The notes under the pieces are model-generated. The model was not told where the DNA came from and made no database searches. It saw only the letters and a list, made by a program, of their open reading frames with translations. Positions 31,155 to 39,686 of a stretch of 43,652 nucleotides of DNA are shown here, in pieces; the stretch's first letter is position 1, and every line of letters begins with the position of its first letter. A program made the position numbers and the translations under genes. Origin of the DNA: Mucilaginibacter sp. Its GTDB lineage: Bacteria > Bacteroidota > Bacteroidia > Sphingobacteriales > Sphingobacteriaceae. The DNA is taken from assembly GCA_028287865.1 (NCBI GenBank), contig JAQBOU010000004.1:1-43652 (forward strand), read 5' to 3'.

Positions 31155-31991
31155 ATGAAAACGTTTTTATTAAGACCCGGCTTTGAGTTAATTTTTGCGC
31201 TTAGTTTGATTGCTATACTTGCACTACCTCCTGTACTGCTGGCGCAATCCAAAAAAAATGTGGATATCAACATCGTTAATGGAGATACCACGGTAAATGG
31301 CAAAAACATTAAAGATCTTTCATCTGCCGACAGGAAAGAAGCTTTGAAAGATATTAACCGGATGAGCAGCCAGATGAATAGTGGCAATGAAACAGGAACT
31401 TTTACATTCAAGAGAAGAGATAGCGTTGGTGGTAGAATGAATCACCTGGAGCTTCGCAAAAGAAAATCAGATTTAGACAGCATGGGCAATATGACGGACG
31501 GCAGGCCCGGCAATTTGAAAAAGATGAATTTCGCCTTTAAATACCGCAATGGCAATGAGAATAACACGGGATTCAGGAGCGGAAATTTTAATCCTGCAGG
31601 GATGCGGCTTGAGCGTCGTAACAGCCAGAACTTTGACTACGTAAGTACCGATGAAGACGGAATAAGCACCCATGTAACCTTTCATGTATCTGAAGTTTCA
31701 AATGACGATTTAAAAAGGATGCCTCATGTAGAAGGCGGACGATTTGAGATCAGCGATTTAAACCTGGTTCCTGAATTTTCAACCGGCAAAACACTATTGA
31801 TGTTTGATTTGCCTGCTAAAACTGCTGCTGAGGTTAAGCTGACCGATAGCGAAGGAAAAATATTATGGAACGAAAAAACTGCCGGTGGCCACTTTAGCAA
31901 AACCTTTGTGTTTGGATTAAACGGGATTTATTATCTGCAGGTTAAACAGGGGCATAATATCTCTGTAAAAAAGATCATGAAGGAACAATAG
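31155..31991 (+). CDS. Secreted orphan protein with a sorting-domain-like C-terminus
   Basis: The 278-residue product begins at ATG 31155 (MKTFLLRPGFELIFALSL), giving a signal peptide ending LLAQ; the upstream ATG at 31116 would add a non-signal prefix. The middle (about 35-200) is charged and rich in Asn, Arg, Gly and Met, with no domain I recognise. The last 75 residues, KTLLMFDLPAKTAAEVKLTDSEGKILW to GLNGIYYLQVKQGHNISVKKIMKEQ, resemble the C-terminal sorting domain of type IX secretion substrates. It is divergent from the kinase gene with repeats between, so it may be a regulatory target. Confidence 0.6.
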   Translation: MKTFLLRPGFELIFALSLIAILALPPVLLAQSKKNVDINIVNGDTTVNGKNIKDLSSADRKEALKDINRMSSQMNSGNETGTFTFKRRDSVGGRMNHLELRKRKSDLDSMGNMTDGRPGNLKKMNFAFKYRNGNENNTGFRSGNFNPAGMRLERRNSQNFDYVSTDEDGISTHVTFHVSEVSNDDLKRMPHVEGGRFEISDLNLVPEFSTGKTLLMFDLPAKTAAEVKLTDSEGKILWNEKTAGGHFSKTFVFGLNGIYYLQVKQGHNISVKKIMKEQ

Positions 31992-32034
31992 TTCAATTCT
32001 GTATGCCCGCAAACTAAATTTATTATTGTATAAT

Positions 32035-32064
32035 AAAATAGCCCTTCAATTAAAGGGCTATTTT
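32035..32064. terminator. Bidirectional intrinsic terminator
   Basis: AAAATAGCCCTT (32035-32046) and AAGGGCTATTTT (32053-32064) form a perfect 12-bp stem with a 6-nt loop and AT flanks. It lies between two convergent genes and can serve both. Confidence 0.85.
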
Positions 32065-32109
32065 AATGACTATACGTTTGCCAAAGCAAACCAGCAATTG
32101 ATTATTAAT

Positions 32110-32472
32110 TTAAAAAGGTAAATCGTCCTCGTCTGGTGTTGAGCTGATGTCTGCAGGTGGAGCATATTCTGGTGTTGAACTTGCACCTGCACCGGCCAAT
32201 ACATTAACTTTCCATAACTGCAATGAGTTAAAATAGGTTTTTTTGCCTGTTTTATCAGTCCAGGGTCTACCCTTTAAATTGAAGAACACCTCAATATCAT
32301 CCCCAACTTTAACATTGTCCAATAAACCGCAACGATCTTGTATTGCTTCGAACTTTAAATATTCAGGATATTGTGGATTCTCGACATATTCAAGTATCAA
32401 CTCCCTTTTTTTGAGCGAGTCCGTAACCTGTACGGTTGGAGCCACTTCATGTACCTTACCCTTAATTTCCAT
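32110..32472 (-). CDS. DUF3127 family protein
   Basis: The 120-residue product has the DUF3127 core: MEIKGKVHEVAPTVQVTDSLKKRELILEY, then LKFEAIQDRCGLLDNVKVGDDIEVFFNLKGRPWTDKTGKKTYFNSLQLWKV. The fold is OB-like and related to single-stranded DNA-binding proteins. A low-complexity Pro/Ala/Ser tail ends with acidic DEDDLPF, which resembles the SSB C-terminal tip that recruits repair proteins. Function is otherwise undetermined. It is convergent with the 31155 gene. Confidence 0.88.
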   Translation of the reverse strand: MEIKGKVHEVAPTVQVTDSLKKRELILEYVENPQYPEYLKFEAIQDRCGLLDNVKVGDDIEVFFNLKGRPWTDKTGKKTYFNSLQLWKVNVLAGAGASSTPEYAPPADISSTPDEDDLPF

Positions 32473-32553
32473 AGTTTCAAAAAATTAAAAATGTAAAGTT
32501 AATAGATAAGAAATAAAATAGGGCGTATTTAATTCATAAATTCGCAAAATATC

Positions 32554-33726
32554 ATGCAAGTTTTCCACACTGAAAGTAAAATTATCATAACCTGTAATAA
32601 AAGGTTGTCAACTTATCTGCAACAAGAGGTTGAAGAACTGGGCTTTACTCCCGTTCGCGTATTTCCAACCGGCGTTGAGCTTTTGGGCACCGTTACTGAT
32701 TGTATAGCGTTGAACCTGAATTTACGCTGCGCAAGCCAGGTTTTATATTTAATAAAAAGCTTTAAAGCTGACGACCCTAAACAGCTTTACGATAACCTTG
32801 TTGAAATAGAATGGGAAAAGCTGATTGATTTCACCGGCTATTTTTCTGTTACCTCCAACGTTAACAATGAGCATATATTAACGCCGCTTTTTGCAAATGT
32901 AAAAGTTAAGGATGCCATAGCCGACCGAATAAAATCTGTAAAGGAACTGCGGCCAAACTCCGGGGCAGATGCAAATAAAACCGTGATCCATTTATATTGG
33001 CAGGACAGCGAGGCTGATATATTTATAGATACTTCTGGCGAAACTTTGGCCAAACACAGCTATCGCAAAATTCCGGGTAAGGCTCCAATGCTCGAAGCAT
33101 TGGCTACCTCAACCATTATGGCCACGCACTGGGGTAGAAAAAGCACTTTTATTAATCCTATGTGCGGCTCAGGCACGCTGGCTATTGAGGCTGCGCTGCT
33201 GGCAACCGACAAATGCCCCGGCCTTTTCAGGATGAATTATGGCTTTATGCACATTATGGGTTATGACGAAACTGTGTTTTTTACGGAAAGAAGAAAATTA
33301 AAGGATAAGGCAAAAAAGGAAACCGGCTTTAAAATTATAGCTACCGATATATCAGCAGATGCTGTTGATATTGCCCAAAAAAATGCAAAAACTGCGGGAG
33401 TAGAACATTTAATTGATTTTAGCGTTTGTGATTTTGCAGATACCGAAGTACCGGAAGAACCAGGAGTCATCATGTTTAATCCGGAATATGGCGAACGATT
33501 AGGCGTACATACCAAATTGGAAGCAACCTATAAACGTATCGGCGATTTTATGAAAAAGGATTGCCTTGGCTACAGAGGTTATGTTTTTACAGGCAATCCC
33601 GACCTTGCTAAAAAAATTGGTTTAAAGGCTGCACGTAAAATGGAGTTTTACAATGGGAAGCTTGATTGCCGTTTGTTGGAATATGAGCTTTATGAAGGCA
33701 CCAAGCGTGAACCGAGGGAAGAATAA
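32554..33726 (+). CDS. THUMP-domain class I RNA methyltransferase (RlmL/YcbY-like)
   Basis: The 390-residue product has an N-terminal ferredoxin-like/THUMP part (about 5-165), with ACNKRLSTYLQQEVEELGFTPV-like RNA-binding features. A Rossmann methyltransferase follows with INPMCGSGTLAIEAALLA (SAM motif I, about 207-224), a second-strand IIATDISADAV, and the catalytic NPEYGERLG in place of the NPPYGERL common elsewhere. It probably methylates N2 of a guanosine in 23S rRNA, as the RlmL half does. The NPEYG variant may be normal for this phylum. Confidence 0.87.
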   Translation: MQVFHTESKIIITCNKRLSTYLQQEVEELGFTPVRVFPTGVELLGTVTDCIALNLNLRCASQVLYLIKSFKADDPKQLYDNLVEIEWEKLIDFTGYFSVTSNVNNEHILTPLFANVKVKDAIADRIKSVKELRPNSGADANKTVIHLYWQDSEADIFIDTSGETLAKHSYRKIPGKAPMLEALATSTIMATHWGRKSTFINPMCGSGTLAIEAALLATDKCPGLFRMNYGFMHIMGYDETVFFTERRKLKDKAKKETGFKIIATDISADAVDIAQKNAKTAGVEHLIDFSVCDFADTEVPEEPGVIMFNPEYGERLGVHTKLEATYKRIGDFMKKDCLGYRGYVFTGNPDLAKKIGLKAARKMEFYNGKLDCRLLEYELYEGTKREPREE

Positions 33727-33748
33727 ATAAGTCCGTAAGGAACCAACA

Positions 33749-34246
33749 ATGAAAAAAGTATTTTTATCTATAACTATTGCGCTGTTGTCGTGTTACTGCA
33801 TGGCGCAAAATAAAACGGTGTTTCCATTCAGAGGCGGCAAAGCTAATATGATGCGGTTTTTTAATGATAGCTTAAAAGTTTCGCCGGAGATTATAAAGAA
33901 AAAAGCAACCGGTTTGGTGGTGTTTAAATTCACGTCGGATGATGAAGGCAAACTATCAAAAATTGTTGTTTATTATGCGGATGATGCTATTTTAATACCG
34001 CCTGTTATTGAAGCGTTAAAGAAATCGGCCCGAAAATGGATGTTGCCCGACCATGAAACGGCAAATGATTTTATAATTACTTTTTCTTTTGGCTTTAATC
34101 CCCCTGCTGCAAATACCCGTGACCTGCAAAAAGCAGTTTATGATTATATAAACAATCGTAAACCTATTATATCAGCCAACCAATCCCTGCTTGATACAGG
34201 TATGTTGTTACCAACTATCATCGTAAAATATGATTTAACGCAATAA
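33749..34246 (+). CDS. Secreted hypothetical protein with a TonB C-terminal-like region
   Basis: The 165-residue product has a signal peptide (MKKVFLSITIALLSCYCMAQ). A region near 55-115 (ATGLVVFKFTSDDEGKLSKIVVYYADDAILIPPVIEALKKSARKWM) resembles TonB_C-type domains, which read as strand-helix-strand. A polar C-terminal stretch with DYINNRKPIISANQ follows. No membrane anchor is visible, so it is unlikely to be a complete energy transducer. It starts 22 bp after the methyltransferase stop. Confidence 0.6.
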   Translation: MKKVFLSITIALLSCYCMAQNKTVFPFRGGKANMMRFFNDSLKVSPEIIKKKATGLVVFKFTSDDEGKLSKIVVYYADDAILIPPVIEALKKSARKWMLPDHETANDFIITFSFGFNPPAANTRDLQKAVYDYINNRKPIISANQSLLDTGMLLPTIIVKYDLTQ

Positions 34247-34317
34247 GCCAGGCAATTAACCGGTAAGCTGCATTAGCTTCATGGCTTATAAATATATTTG
34301 TACAGCTAAGCTACCTC

Positions 34318-35427
34318 ATGGAAAAGGCACCTGTTCAAAACTATCGCAAAATTATTCATATTGATATGGATGCGTTTTATGCTTCAGTTGAGCAGCGCGA
34401 CAATCCCGACTATCGCGGAAAACCATTGGTTGTAGGCGGATTGCCCGAAGGCCGGGGCGGTGTAGTTGCCACTGCAAGTTACGAAGCAAGAAAATTCGGC
34501 ATCCGCTCGGCCATGCCTTCAAAACAAGCATTGCAGCTTTGCCCTCACGCATTATTTGTCCGGCCGCGGTTTGCTGCCTATAAAGAGGTTTCCCAAAAAA
34601 TACGTGAAATTTTTAGCCGTTATACCGATCTGATTGAACCCTTGTCGTTAGATGAAGCTTACCTTGATGTAACCAACGATAAATTAAATATTGGTTCGGC
34701 TATTGAAATCGCGAAACAAATTAAGCAGGCTATAAAAGATGAATTGCAATTAACGGCGTCCGCTGGGGTCTCCATTAATAAATTTGTGGCAAAAACCGCT
34801 TCGGATATTAATAAGCCGGATGGTTTAACTTTTATTGGCCCTTCGGGAATTGAGGCGTTTATGGAAAAACTGCCGGTTGAAAAATTTTTTGGCGTGGGAA
34901 AAGTAACCGCCCAAAAGATGAAAAAATTGGGACTTCATACCGGCGAAGATCTTAAAAAACTTACTGAAGAAGAACTGACCAGGCATTTTGGCAAAGTGGG
35001 CAGGTTTTATTACCAGATAGTACGCGGAAACGATCACCGCGAGGTTCAGCCGCATCGCGAAACAAAATCGCTGGCTGCTGAAGATACTTTTGCCTATGAC
35101 CTTACCACTATTGAAGAAATGGAGGCGGAACTGGATAAAATAGCGGGTATTGTATGCAATCGTTTACAGCATTACCAGCTTAAAGGGCGTACTGTTACCC
35201 TCAAAATAAAATACAGCGATTTTAAACAGATCACCCGCAATCAGTCGTTTCCGGTTGGATTGAATGACCTGCAAACCGTCAGCGCTACCGCAAAACGTTT
35301 ACTTGCAGCCACAAACCCAGAAGATAAAAGGATCAGGTTGCTGGGTATCTCTCTTTCAAACTTTGGCGAAATTATCCCCAAACAAAAAACAGGCAAGCAA
35401 ACGGATCAGTTAAGGCTTTTCTCTTAA
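34318..35427 (+). CDS. dinB: DNA polymerase IV
   Basis: The 369-residue Y-family polymerase shows the catalytic acidic motifs HIDMDAFYASVEQRDNP (about 14-30) and SLDEAYLDVT (about 105-114), the steric-region YEARKFGIRSAMPSKQA, the HhH-type PVEKFFGVGKVTAQKMKKLG, and the little-finger domain from about 240. It performs error-prone translesion synthesis. The C-terminal TDQLRLF resembles a clamp-binding peptide (QLxLF). It runs into queD with a 4-bp stop overlap. Confidence 0.95.
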   Translation: MEKAPVQNYRKIIHIDMDAFYASVEQRDNPDYRGKPLVVGGLPEGRGGVVATASYEARKFGIRSAMPSKQALQLCPHALFVRPRFAAYKEVSQKIREIFSRYTDLIEPLSLDEAYLDVTNDKLNIGSAIEIAKQIKQAIKDELQLTASAGVSINKFVAKTASDINKPDGLTFIGPSGIEAFMEKLPVEKFFGVGKVTAQKMKKLGLHTGEDLKKLTEEELTRHFGKVGRFYYQIVRGNDHREVQPHRETKSLAAEDTFAYDLTTIEEMEAELDKIAGIVCNRLQHYQLKGRTVTLKIKYSDFKQITRNQSFPVGLNDLQTVSATAKRLLAATNPEDKRIRLLGISLSNFGEIIPKQKTGKQTDQLRLFS

Positions 35428-35795
35428 AGCAATTCTCCCTCATAAATCACACCCGACGTGGCAGTTTCGCTCAATTCTATTCTTTTCAGCGCAGGTAGCA
35501 ATAGCCTGATTTTGTTCCACAGCCATATTGCAAGTATTTCACTTGTTGGGTTTTCCAAACCGGGCAGATCATTTAATAAATGATGATCTACCTGATCAAT
35601 CACCAGCGTGATAATTTTCTTTAAATCACCATAATCAATTATCCATCCCTTGTGTGCCGGCGGTGCACCTTCAATAAAAATGGTAAGCGTATAAGTGTGC
35701 CCATGTACATTTTGGCATTTATGTCCTATAGGAACATGAGGTAAAAAATGAGCCGAATCAAAGGTGATTTTTTTGTAGATGATCATAATGGGCAA
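35424..35795 (-). CDS. queD: 6-carboxytetrahydropterin synthase QueD
   Basis: The 123-residue product follows E. coli QueD closely: zinc ligands His16 (FDSAHFLP), His31 and His33 (NVHGHTYTL), catalytic Cys27 (GHKCQNVHGH), GWIIDYGDLKK, VDHHLLNDLPGLENPTSEILA and a C-terminal ETATSGVIYEG. It makes 6-carboxy-tetrahydropterin from dihydroneopterin triphosphate in the queuosine/preQ0 pathway. The start could also be Met4. No other queuosine gene and no preQ1 riboswitch are visible nearby. Confidence 0.93.
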   Translation of the reverse strand: MPIMIIYKKITFDSAHFLPHVPIGHKCQNVHGHTYTLTIFIEGAPPAHKGWIIDYGDLKKIITLVIDQVDHHLLNDLPGLENPTSEILAIWLWNKIRLLLPALKRIELSETATSGVIYEGELL

Positions 35796-35994
35796 AGCTG
35801 CAACTAATAACTTCCCATAAAAATGACCTGAATCAGTTTTAATATTTTCCTAGCTTTTTAACGCAACTGTATTAGAGATTGAATCTATTACTTAAAATAT
35901 AATTCGTTTTGAAGCTTCTCAGGCAGGTAATATCATATTGGCATGAAATATTGAGTGGGAGATTAACATACCCCACCCAATATCTACGTTAAGA

Positions 35995-36855
35995 TCATCC
36001 GTTCACAACTTCGCCTCCATTAACATGCATCACCTGGCCTGTAATAAATGAGGCATCATCCGATGCCAGGAAAACATATGCAGGCCCAAGTTCTGATGGC
36101 TGCCCGGGCCTTTCCATGGCAGTTTCGCTACCAAACTTTTTTATCTTCTCCTCTTCAAATGTCGAAACAATTAGCGGTGTCCATACCGGGCCCGGTGCAA
36201 CTGCATTAACCCGGATTTTCTTTTTTGCCAGATTTGTAGCCAACGACCGTGTAAAACTAGTTATGGCCCCTTTGGTAGATGAATAATCAATCAAATTTGG
36301 CGACGAACGGTAAGCAGTTACAGATGTGGTGTTAATAATGCAATCCCCTTCTTTCATATGTTCAACCGCCGCTTGTGCAAAATAGAAGTAAGCAAAAATA
36401 TTTGTACGAAATGTTTGTTCCAGCTGATCTTCCGTTATTGCTTCCGCTTCTTTTTGTGGTATTTGCATACCTGCATTATTCACAAGTATGTTTAGGCTTC
36501 CAAGTTCGCTTATTATATTTTGAACGGTTTCCTTGCAAAAATCAGCGTTTTTAACATCCCCCTTAAATAACAAACATTTTCTTCCTTCGGCTTCAACCAG
36601 TTTTTTAGTTTCTTGTGCGTCAACATCTTCATCCAGGTAAACTATTCCTACATCTGCCCCTTCTTTGGCATAGTGAACACTTACAGCACGCCCAATACCG
36701 CTATCTCCACCCGTTATGAGCGCGACTTTTCCGTTTAACTTACCCGATGCCTTATAGGTAGCCTTAATATATTCGGGCTTAGGGTTCATTTCAGCCTCAA
36801 TACCAGGTTGGCGGTCCTGCTTTTGAGGTTTTTTTTCAATCACTTCCTGTTCCAT
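35995..36855 (-). CDS. SDR-family oxidoreductase (YhdG/YghA-like)
   Basis: This 286-residue short-chain dehydrogenase has an N-terminal extension of about 40 residues (PQKQDRQPGIEAEMNPKPEY) typical of the YghA/glucose-ribitol dehydrogenase-like branch. Cofactor loop TGGDSGIGRA (about 48-57), NNAG (about 127-130), a catalytic Ser in INTTSVTAY and YSSTKGA with Tyr and Lys are present. The C-terminal GQVMHVNGGEVVNG is standard. It is 32 bp downstream of the zinc dehydrogenase on the same strand. Both look like stress-associated dehydrogenases; substrates are unknown. Confidence 0.9.
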   Translation of the reverse strand: MEQEVIEKKPQKQDRQPGIEAEMNPKPEYIKATYKASGKLNGKVALITGGDSGIGRAVSVHYAKEGADVGIVYLDEDVDAQETKKLVEAEGRKCLLFKGDVKNADFCKETVQNIISELGSLNILVNNAGMQIPQKEAEAITEDQLEQTFRTNIFAYFYFAQAAVEHMKEGDCIINTTSVTAYRSSPNLIDYSSTKGAITSFTRSLATNLAKKKIRVNAVAPGPVWTPLIVSTFEEEKIKKFGSETAMERPGQPSELGPAYVFLASDDASFITGQVMHVNGGEVVNG

Positions 36856-36887
36856 GTCAGTCTGAGATAAAATAATAAATAGTTAAT

Positions 36888-38045
36888 TTATGGTTTCAAC
36901 ACCACCTTAACACAGTCATCTTCTTTGTTTTTAAAAATATCGTAAGCATGGCTTACATCCGCTAATGGAAGCTTATGCGATATAATATCATCCAAAATAA
37001 CTTTCTCGGTTGTCACTAAATCAATCAGGTGTTCAATATAATTCAATACCGGGGCCTGGCCTTGTTTAATAGTAATAGCTTTATCAAACATGCGGTGTAC
37101 CGGGAAATTATCAAACGGGGTACCGTAAACACCAACAATAGTCACCGTCCCGTTTCTACGTACCGCTTTAAAGCAGGCATCTATTACTTTATCAGTGCCT
37201 TTTTCAAAATTTATAGTTGCCTTAACCTTTTCAAGAAACGACCTTTCTGCCTCAAAGCCAACTGCATCGACACAAACATCAGCGCCTCTTCCGCCGGTCA
37301 TCTCCCGGATAGCTTCTATTGCGTCAACCTCATGCGGGTTAATGGTTTCAACTTTATTTACGGCCTTCGCTCTTTCAAGACGGTAATTTAACGGATCAAT
37401 TGCAATAACCCTGCTGGCACCGTTTATCCAGGCAGCTTTTTGTGCCATCAATCCAACCGGACCAGAGCCGAAAATAGCTACAACCTCTCCGCCCTTCAAC
37501 TGCGCCCAATCAATAGCCGACCAACCTGTAGGGAAAATATCTGTTAAAAAAAGAACCTGCTCATCGGTCATATTATCCGGTACTTTTCTCGGGCTCACAT
37601 CCGCATAAGGCACGCGTACATATTCTGCCTGTCCGCCAGAGTACCCACCATACAGGTCGGTATAGCCGAAAAGCGCACCGCCCTTACCATCGAGCAAATC
37701 GCCCTGGGGGCCGTAATGCTTGTAATTGGAGTTTTCGCAAGCCGGGGAGGCGCCATGGGTGCAAAAAAAGCAATGACCACAGGCTATCGGAAAAGGAACT
37801 ACAACGCGATCGCCTTTTTTCAAATTCTTAACCGACGACCCGACCTCCTCAACTATTCCCATAAATTCGTGACCCATAATCATATCACTTGCCTGCGGAA
37901 TTCCGCCATCGTAAATGTGAAGATCTGAACCGCAAATGGCGGTTGATGTTACTTTTAAAATTACGTCACCACTTTCTTCTATACGTGGGTCCTCTACAGT
38001 ATCATAACTGATGTCGCCTGGTTTGTGAAATACCGCTGCTTTCAT
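36888..38045 (-). CDS. Zinc-dependent alcohol dehydrogenase, formaldehyde-dehydrogenase-like
   Basis: This 385-residue medium-chain dehydrogenase has the catalytic zinc site near STAICGSDLHIYDG (Cys38), GHEFMGIVEEVG and the Glu in the same block. The structural zinc loop has four Cys in CGHCFFCTHGASPACENS. The Rossmann loop is GSGPVGLMAQKAAW. The length and the SNYKHYGPQGDLLDGKGGALFGY insertion fit the glutathione-independent formaldehyde dehydrogenase-like group. It is the first gene of a pair with the SDR enzyme. Confidence 0.9.
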   Translation of the reverse strand: MKAAVFHKPGDISYDTVEDPRIEESGDVILKVTSTAICGSDLHIYDGGIPQASDMIMGHEFMGIVEEVGSSVKNLKKGDRVVVPFPIACGHCFFCTHGASPACENSNYKHYGPQGDLLDGKGGALFGYTDLYGGYSGGQAEYVRVPYADVSPRKVPDNMTDEQVLFLTDIFPTGWSAIDWAQLKGGEVVAIFGSGPVGLMAQKAAWINGASRVIAIDPLNYRLERAKAVNKVETINPHEVDAIEAIREMTGGRGADVCVDAVGFEAERSFLEKVKATINFEKGTDKVIDACFKAVRRNGTVTIVGVYGTPFDNFPVHRMFDKAITIKQGQAPVLNYIEHLIDLVTTEKVILDDIISHKLPLADVSHAYDIFKNKEDDCVKVVLKP

Positions 38046-38214
38046 ATTTTGTGTTTTATTTGAGTAAATAACAACACGCTATAAAAGCGATGGTTTTAAT
38101 AATTATAAACTAAAGAGTAATAATATTAATTTTAAATAAATTCAATAAATCAAAAAGAAATAAAATCAATGTATTACAATTGACATGTTGACGCCGGAAA
38201 ACTTCTGCAAAAGA

Positions 38215-38248
38215 CAAAGGGGGAAAGATGTTAACCTTTCCCCCTTTG
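38215..38248. terminator. Intrinsic terminator hairpin
   Basis: A perfect 13-bp stem pairs 38215-38227 with 38236-38248 around an 8-nt loop. It is 21 bp past the DUF4142 stop on the minus strand, and that strand continues with a short T-run. Confidence 0.75.
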
Positions 38249-38269
38249 CTTAAAAACTTCAACCATATT

Positions 38270-38857
38270 TTATTTCATGCTGTCATGGATCTTGTTGATA
38301 GCATCCAGGTGCATTTGCACGGTTGGTGCGGTATTGGCTGCAAATGCTTTCAAATCAGCATCTTTACCGTTTTTTGCTTCATCTTTCATTAAATCCAGTG
38401 TTTTTTTATGGCCATCAACCATTGCATCTACGTAAGCCTTATCAAAATCGGCCCCGGATAATTTTGAAAGGTCGTCCATCTTTTTCTGATGATCAGCATC
38501 AAGTGTTGCTGGGAGCGTGATGTTTTTTGTTTTAGCAATCGCCATTAAGGCATCATTTGCTTTACCATGGTCTGTCACCATCATAGCAGCAAAGCTTTTT
38601 ATTTGTGCGTTGGTGGTTTTTTGCCCGGCAAGTTTGCCTATTTCTACTTCTGCCATCCCTCCGGCAGCCGCTTTTGTGGCAAATTTGGCATCATCGCTGG
38701 TTACTGCTATACCGCCGGTTGCTGCAGCATTGTTCGTAGTATCTTTAGTTTTATTTACGCTGTCGGCACTTTGTTTAGCGTCTTTTGGAGCGTTGTTGCA
38801 CCCTTCAAATGCGTAAGCTGCAAGGGCGACCATAAATACATAACTTAACTTTTTCAT
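38270..38857 (-). CDS. DUF4142 lipoprotein
   Basis: The 195-residue product has a signal with Cys20 in FEGCNN. A Thr/Asn/Ala-rich linker (about 25-50) precedes a four-helix ferritin-like DUF4142 domain: AKFATKAAAGGMAEVEIGKLAGQKTTNAQIKSFAAMMVTDHGKANDAL, then SGADFDKAYVDAMVDGHKKTLDLMKDEAKNGKDADLKAFAANTAPTVQMHLDAI. Conserved His residues are kept. The function of the family is unknown; it is likely periplasmic and often stress-related. Confidence 0.9.
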   Translation of the reverse strand: MKKLSYVFMVALAAYAFEGCNNAPKDAKQSADSVNKTKDTTNNAAATGGIAVTSDDAKFATKAAAGGMAEVEIGKLAGQKTTNAQIKSFAAMMVTDHGKANDALMAIAKTKNITLPATLDADHQKKMDDLSKLSGADFDKAYVDAMVDGHKKTLDLMKDEAKNGKDADLKAFAANTAPTVQMHLDAINKIHDSMK

Positions 38858-38958
38858 AGGTTTTAATTGTTTTATTGGTTAAAATATCAAGCGTTTTACT
38901 TAATATATTTATTACCTAACAAAGTATACCTGAATAAGTTTCAGCATGTTGTATGTGC

Positions 38959-39609
38959 CTAACTTAGCTCTTTCATTAGTTTATTAAATGCCTCCTGCAA
39001 TTCAGCCAGCTCGGTTTCCAGCCTGGCTACTCTTGCTTCCAGGCCAGTTGTATTTCTTGTTGGCGCATCATCGGCAAAATCTTCTTCATTTATGTCTGGT
39101 ATACCGCCCAATAAGTGCACATACCTAACTTCTTTCTGCCCCGGCCTTCTTGGCAATTGCATTAAAAAAGGCATTTCGGGTGTGCTAAGCCGTTCCAACA
39201 GGGCCTGTACATCCTCTATCGATTCAAATTCATACATCCTGCCCGAATTGGTGTTAAGCTCTCCCGGTGTTTGCGGGCCCCTCAATATCAATAGGCAAAT
39301 AATTGTTACTTCGGCGGGCAATACAGGAAATACAATGGCAAAATTGTGTTTGTATTTAACAGAACGGATAGAACCGCCGGTAGCTGTTGAAATTAATCCA
39401 CGTCTTTTAAGCGTGTTTAGTGCCTGGGCCACTGTATCTTCATCGTATTGCACCACCGGCTTCCGGGATGTTTTTTGATTACATGCCAGCGTGAGGCTAT
39501 TGATGGTCATGGGATAATAATCGGGTGTGGTTTTACTTTTTTCCATTAATGAGCCAAGTACACGCAGCTCTGCGGCATCCAGTATGGGTAAAGTTATTGG
39601 TGAATCCAT
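38959..39609 (-). CDS. YceH-like DUF480 family protein
   Basis: The 216-residue product matches the UPF0502/YceH family: ILDAAELRVLGSLMEKSKTTPDYYPMTINSLTLACNQKTSRKPVVQYDEDTV with two winged-helix domains, LRGPQTPGELNTNSGRMYEFESIEDVQALLERL and LPRRPGQKEVRYVHLLGG. The tail has a short coiled coil (ARVARLETELAELQEAFNKLMKEL). Function is uncertain. It is divergent from the WalJ-like gene with 77 bp between starts. Confidence 0.92.
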   Translation of the reverse strand: MDSPITLPILDAAELRVLGSLMEKSKTTPDYYPMTINSLTLACNQKTSRKPVVQYDEDTVAQALNTLKRRGLISTATGGSIRSVKYKHNFAIVFPVLPAEVTIICLLILRGPQTPGELNTNSGRMYEFESIEDVQALLERLSTPEMPFLMQLPRRPGQKEVRYVHLLGGIPDINEEDFADDAPTRNTTGLEARVARLETELAELQEAFNKLMKELS

Positions 39610-39686
39610 GGGCTAAATATAGAACTTCCGAATTCCGAAATCAAGCCTTGATATTTCATCAAAATCCGGTTACTTTGCATATTAAT

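Noticed and set aside
35796..35994. preQ1 riboswitch upstream of queD
   Set aside because: No preQ1-type hairpin with an A-rich tail is recognisable in this gap.
39525..39686. N-terminal extension of the WalJ-like hydrolase
   Set aside because: It overlaps the divergent YceH-like gene and lacks family similarity; the family start is at 39687.
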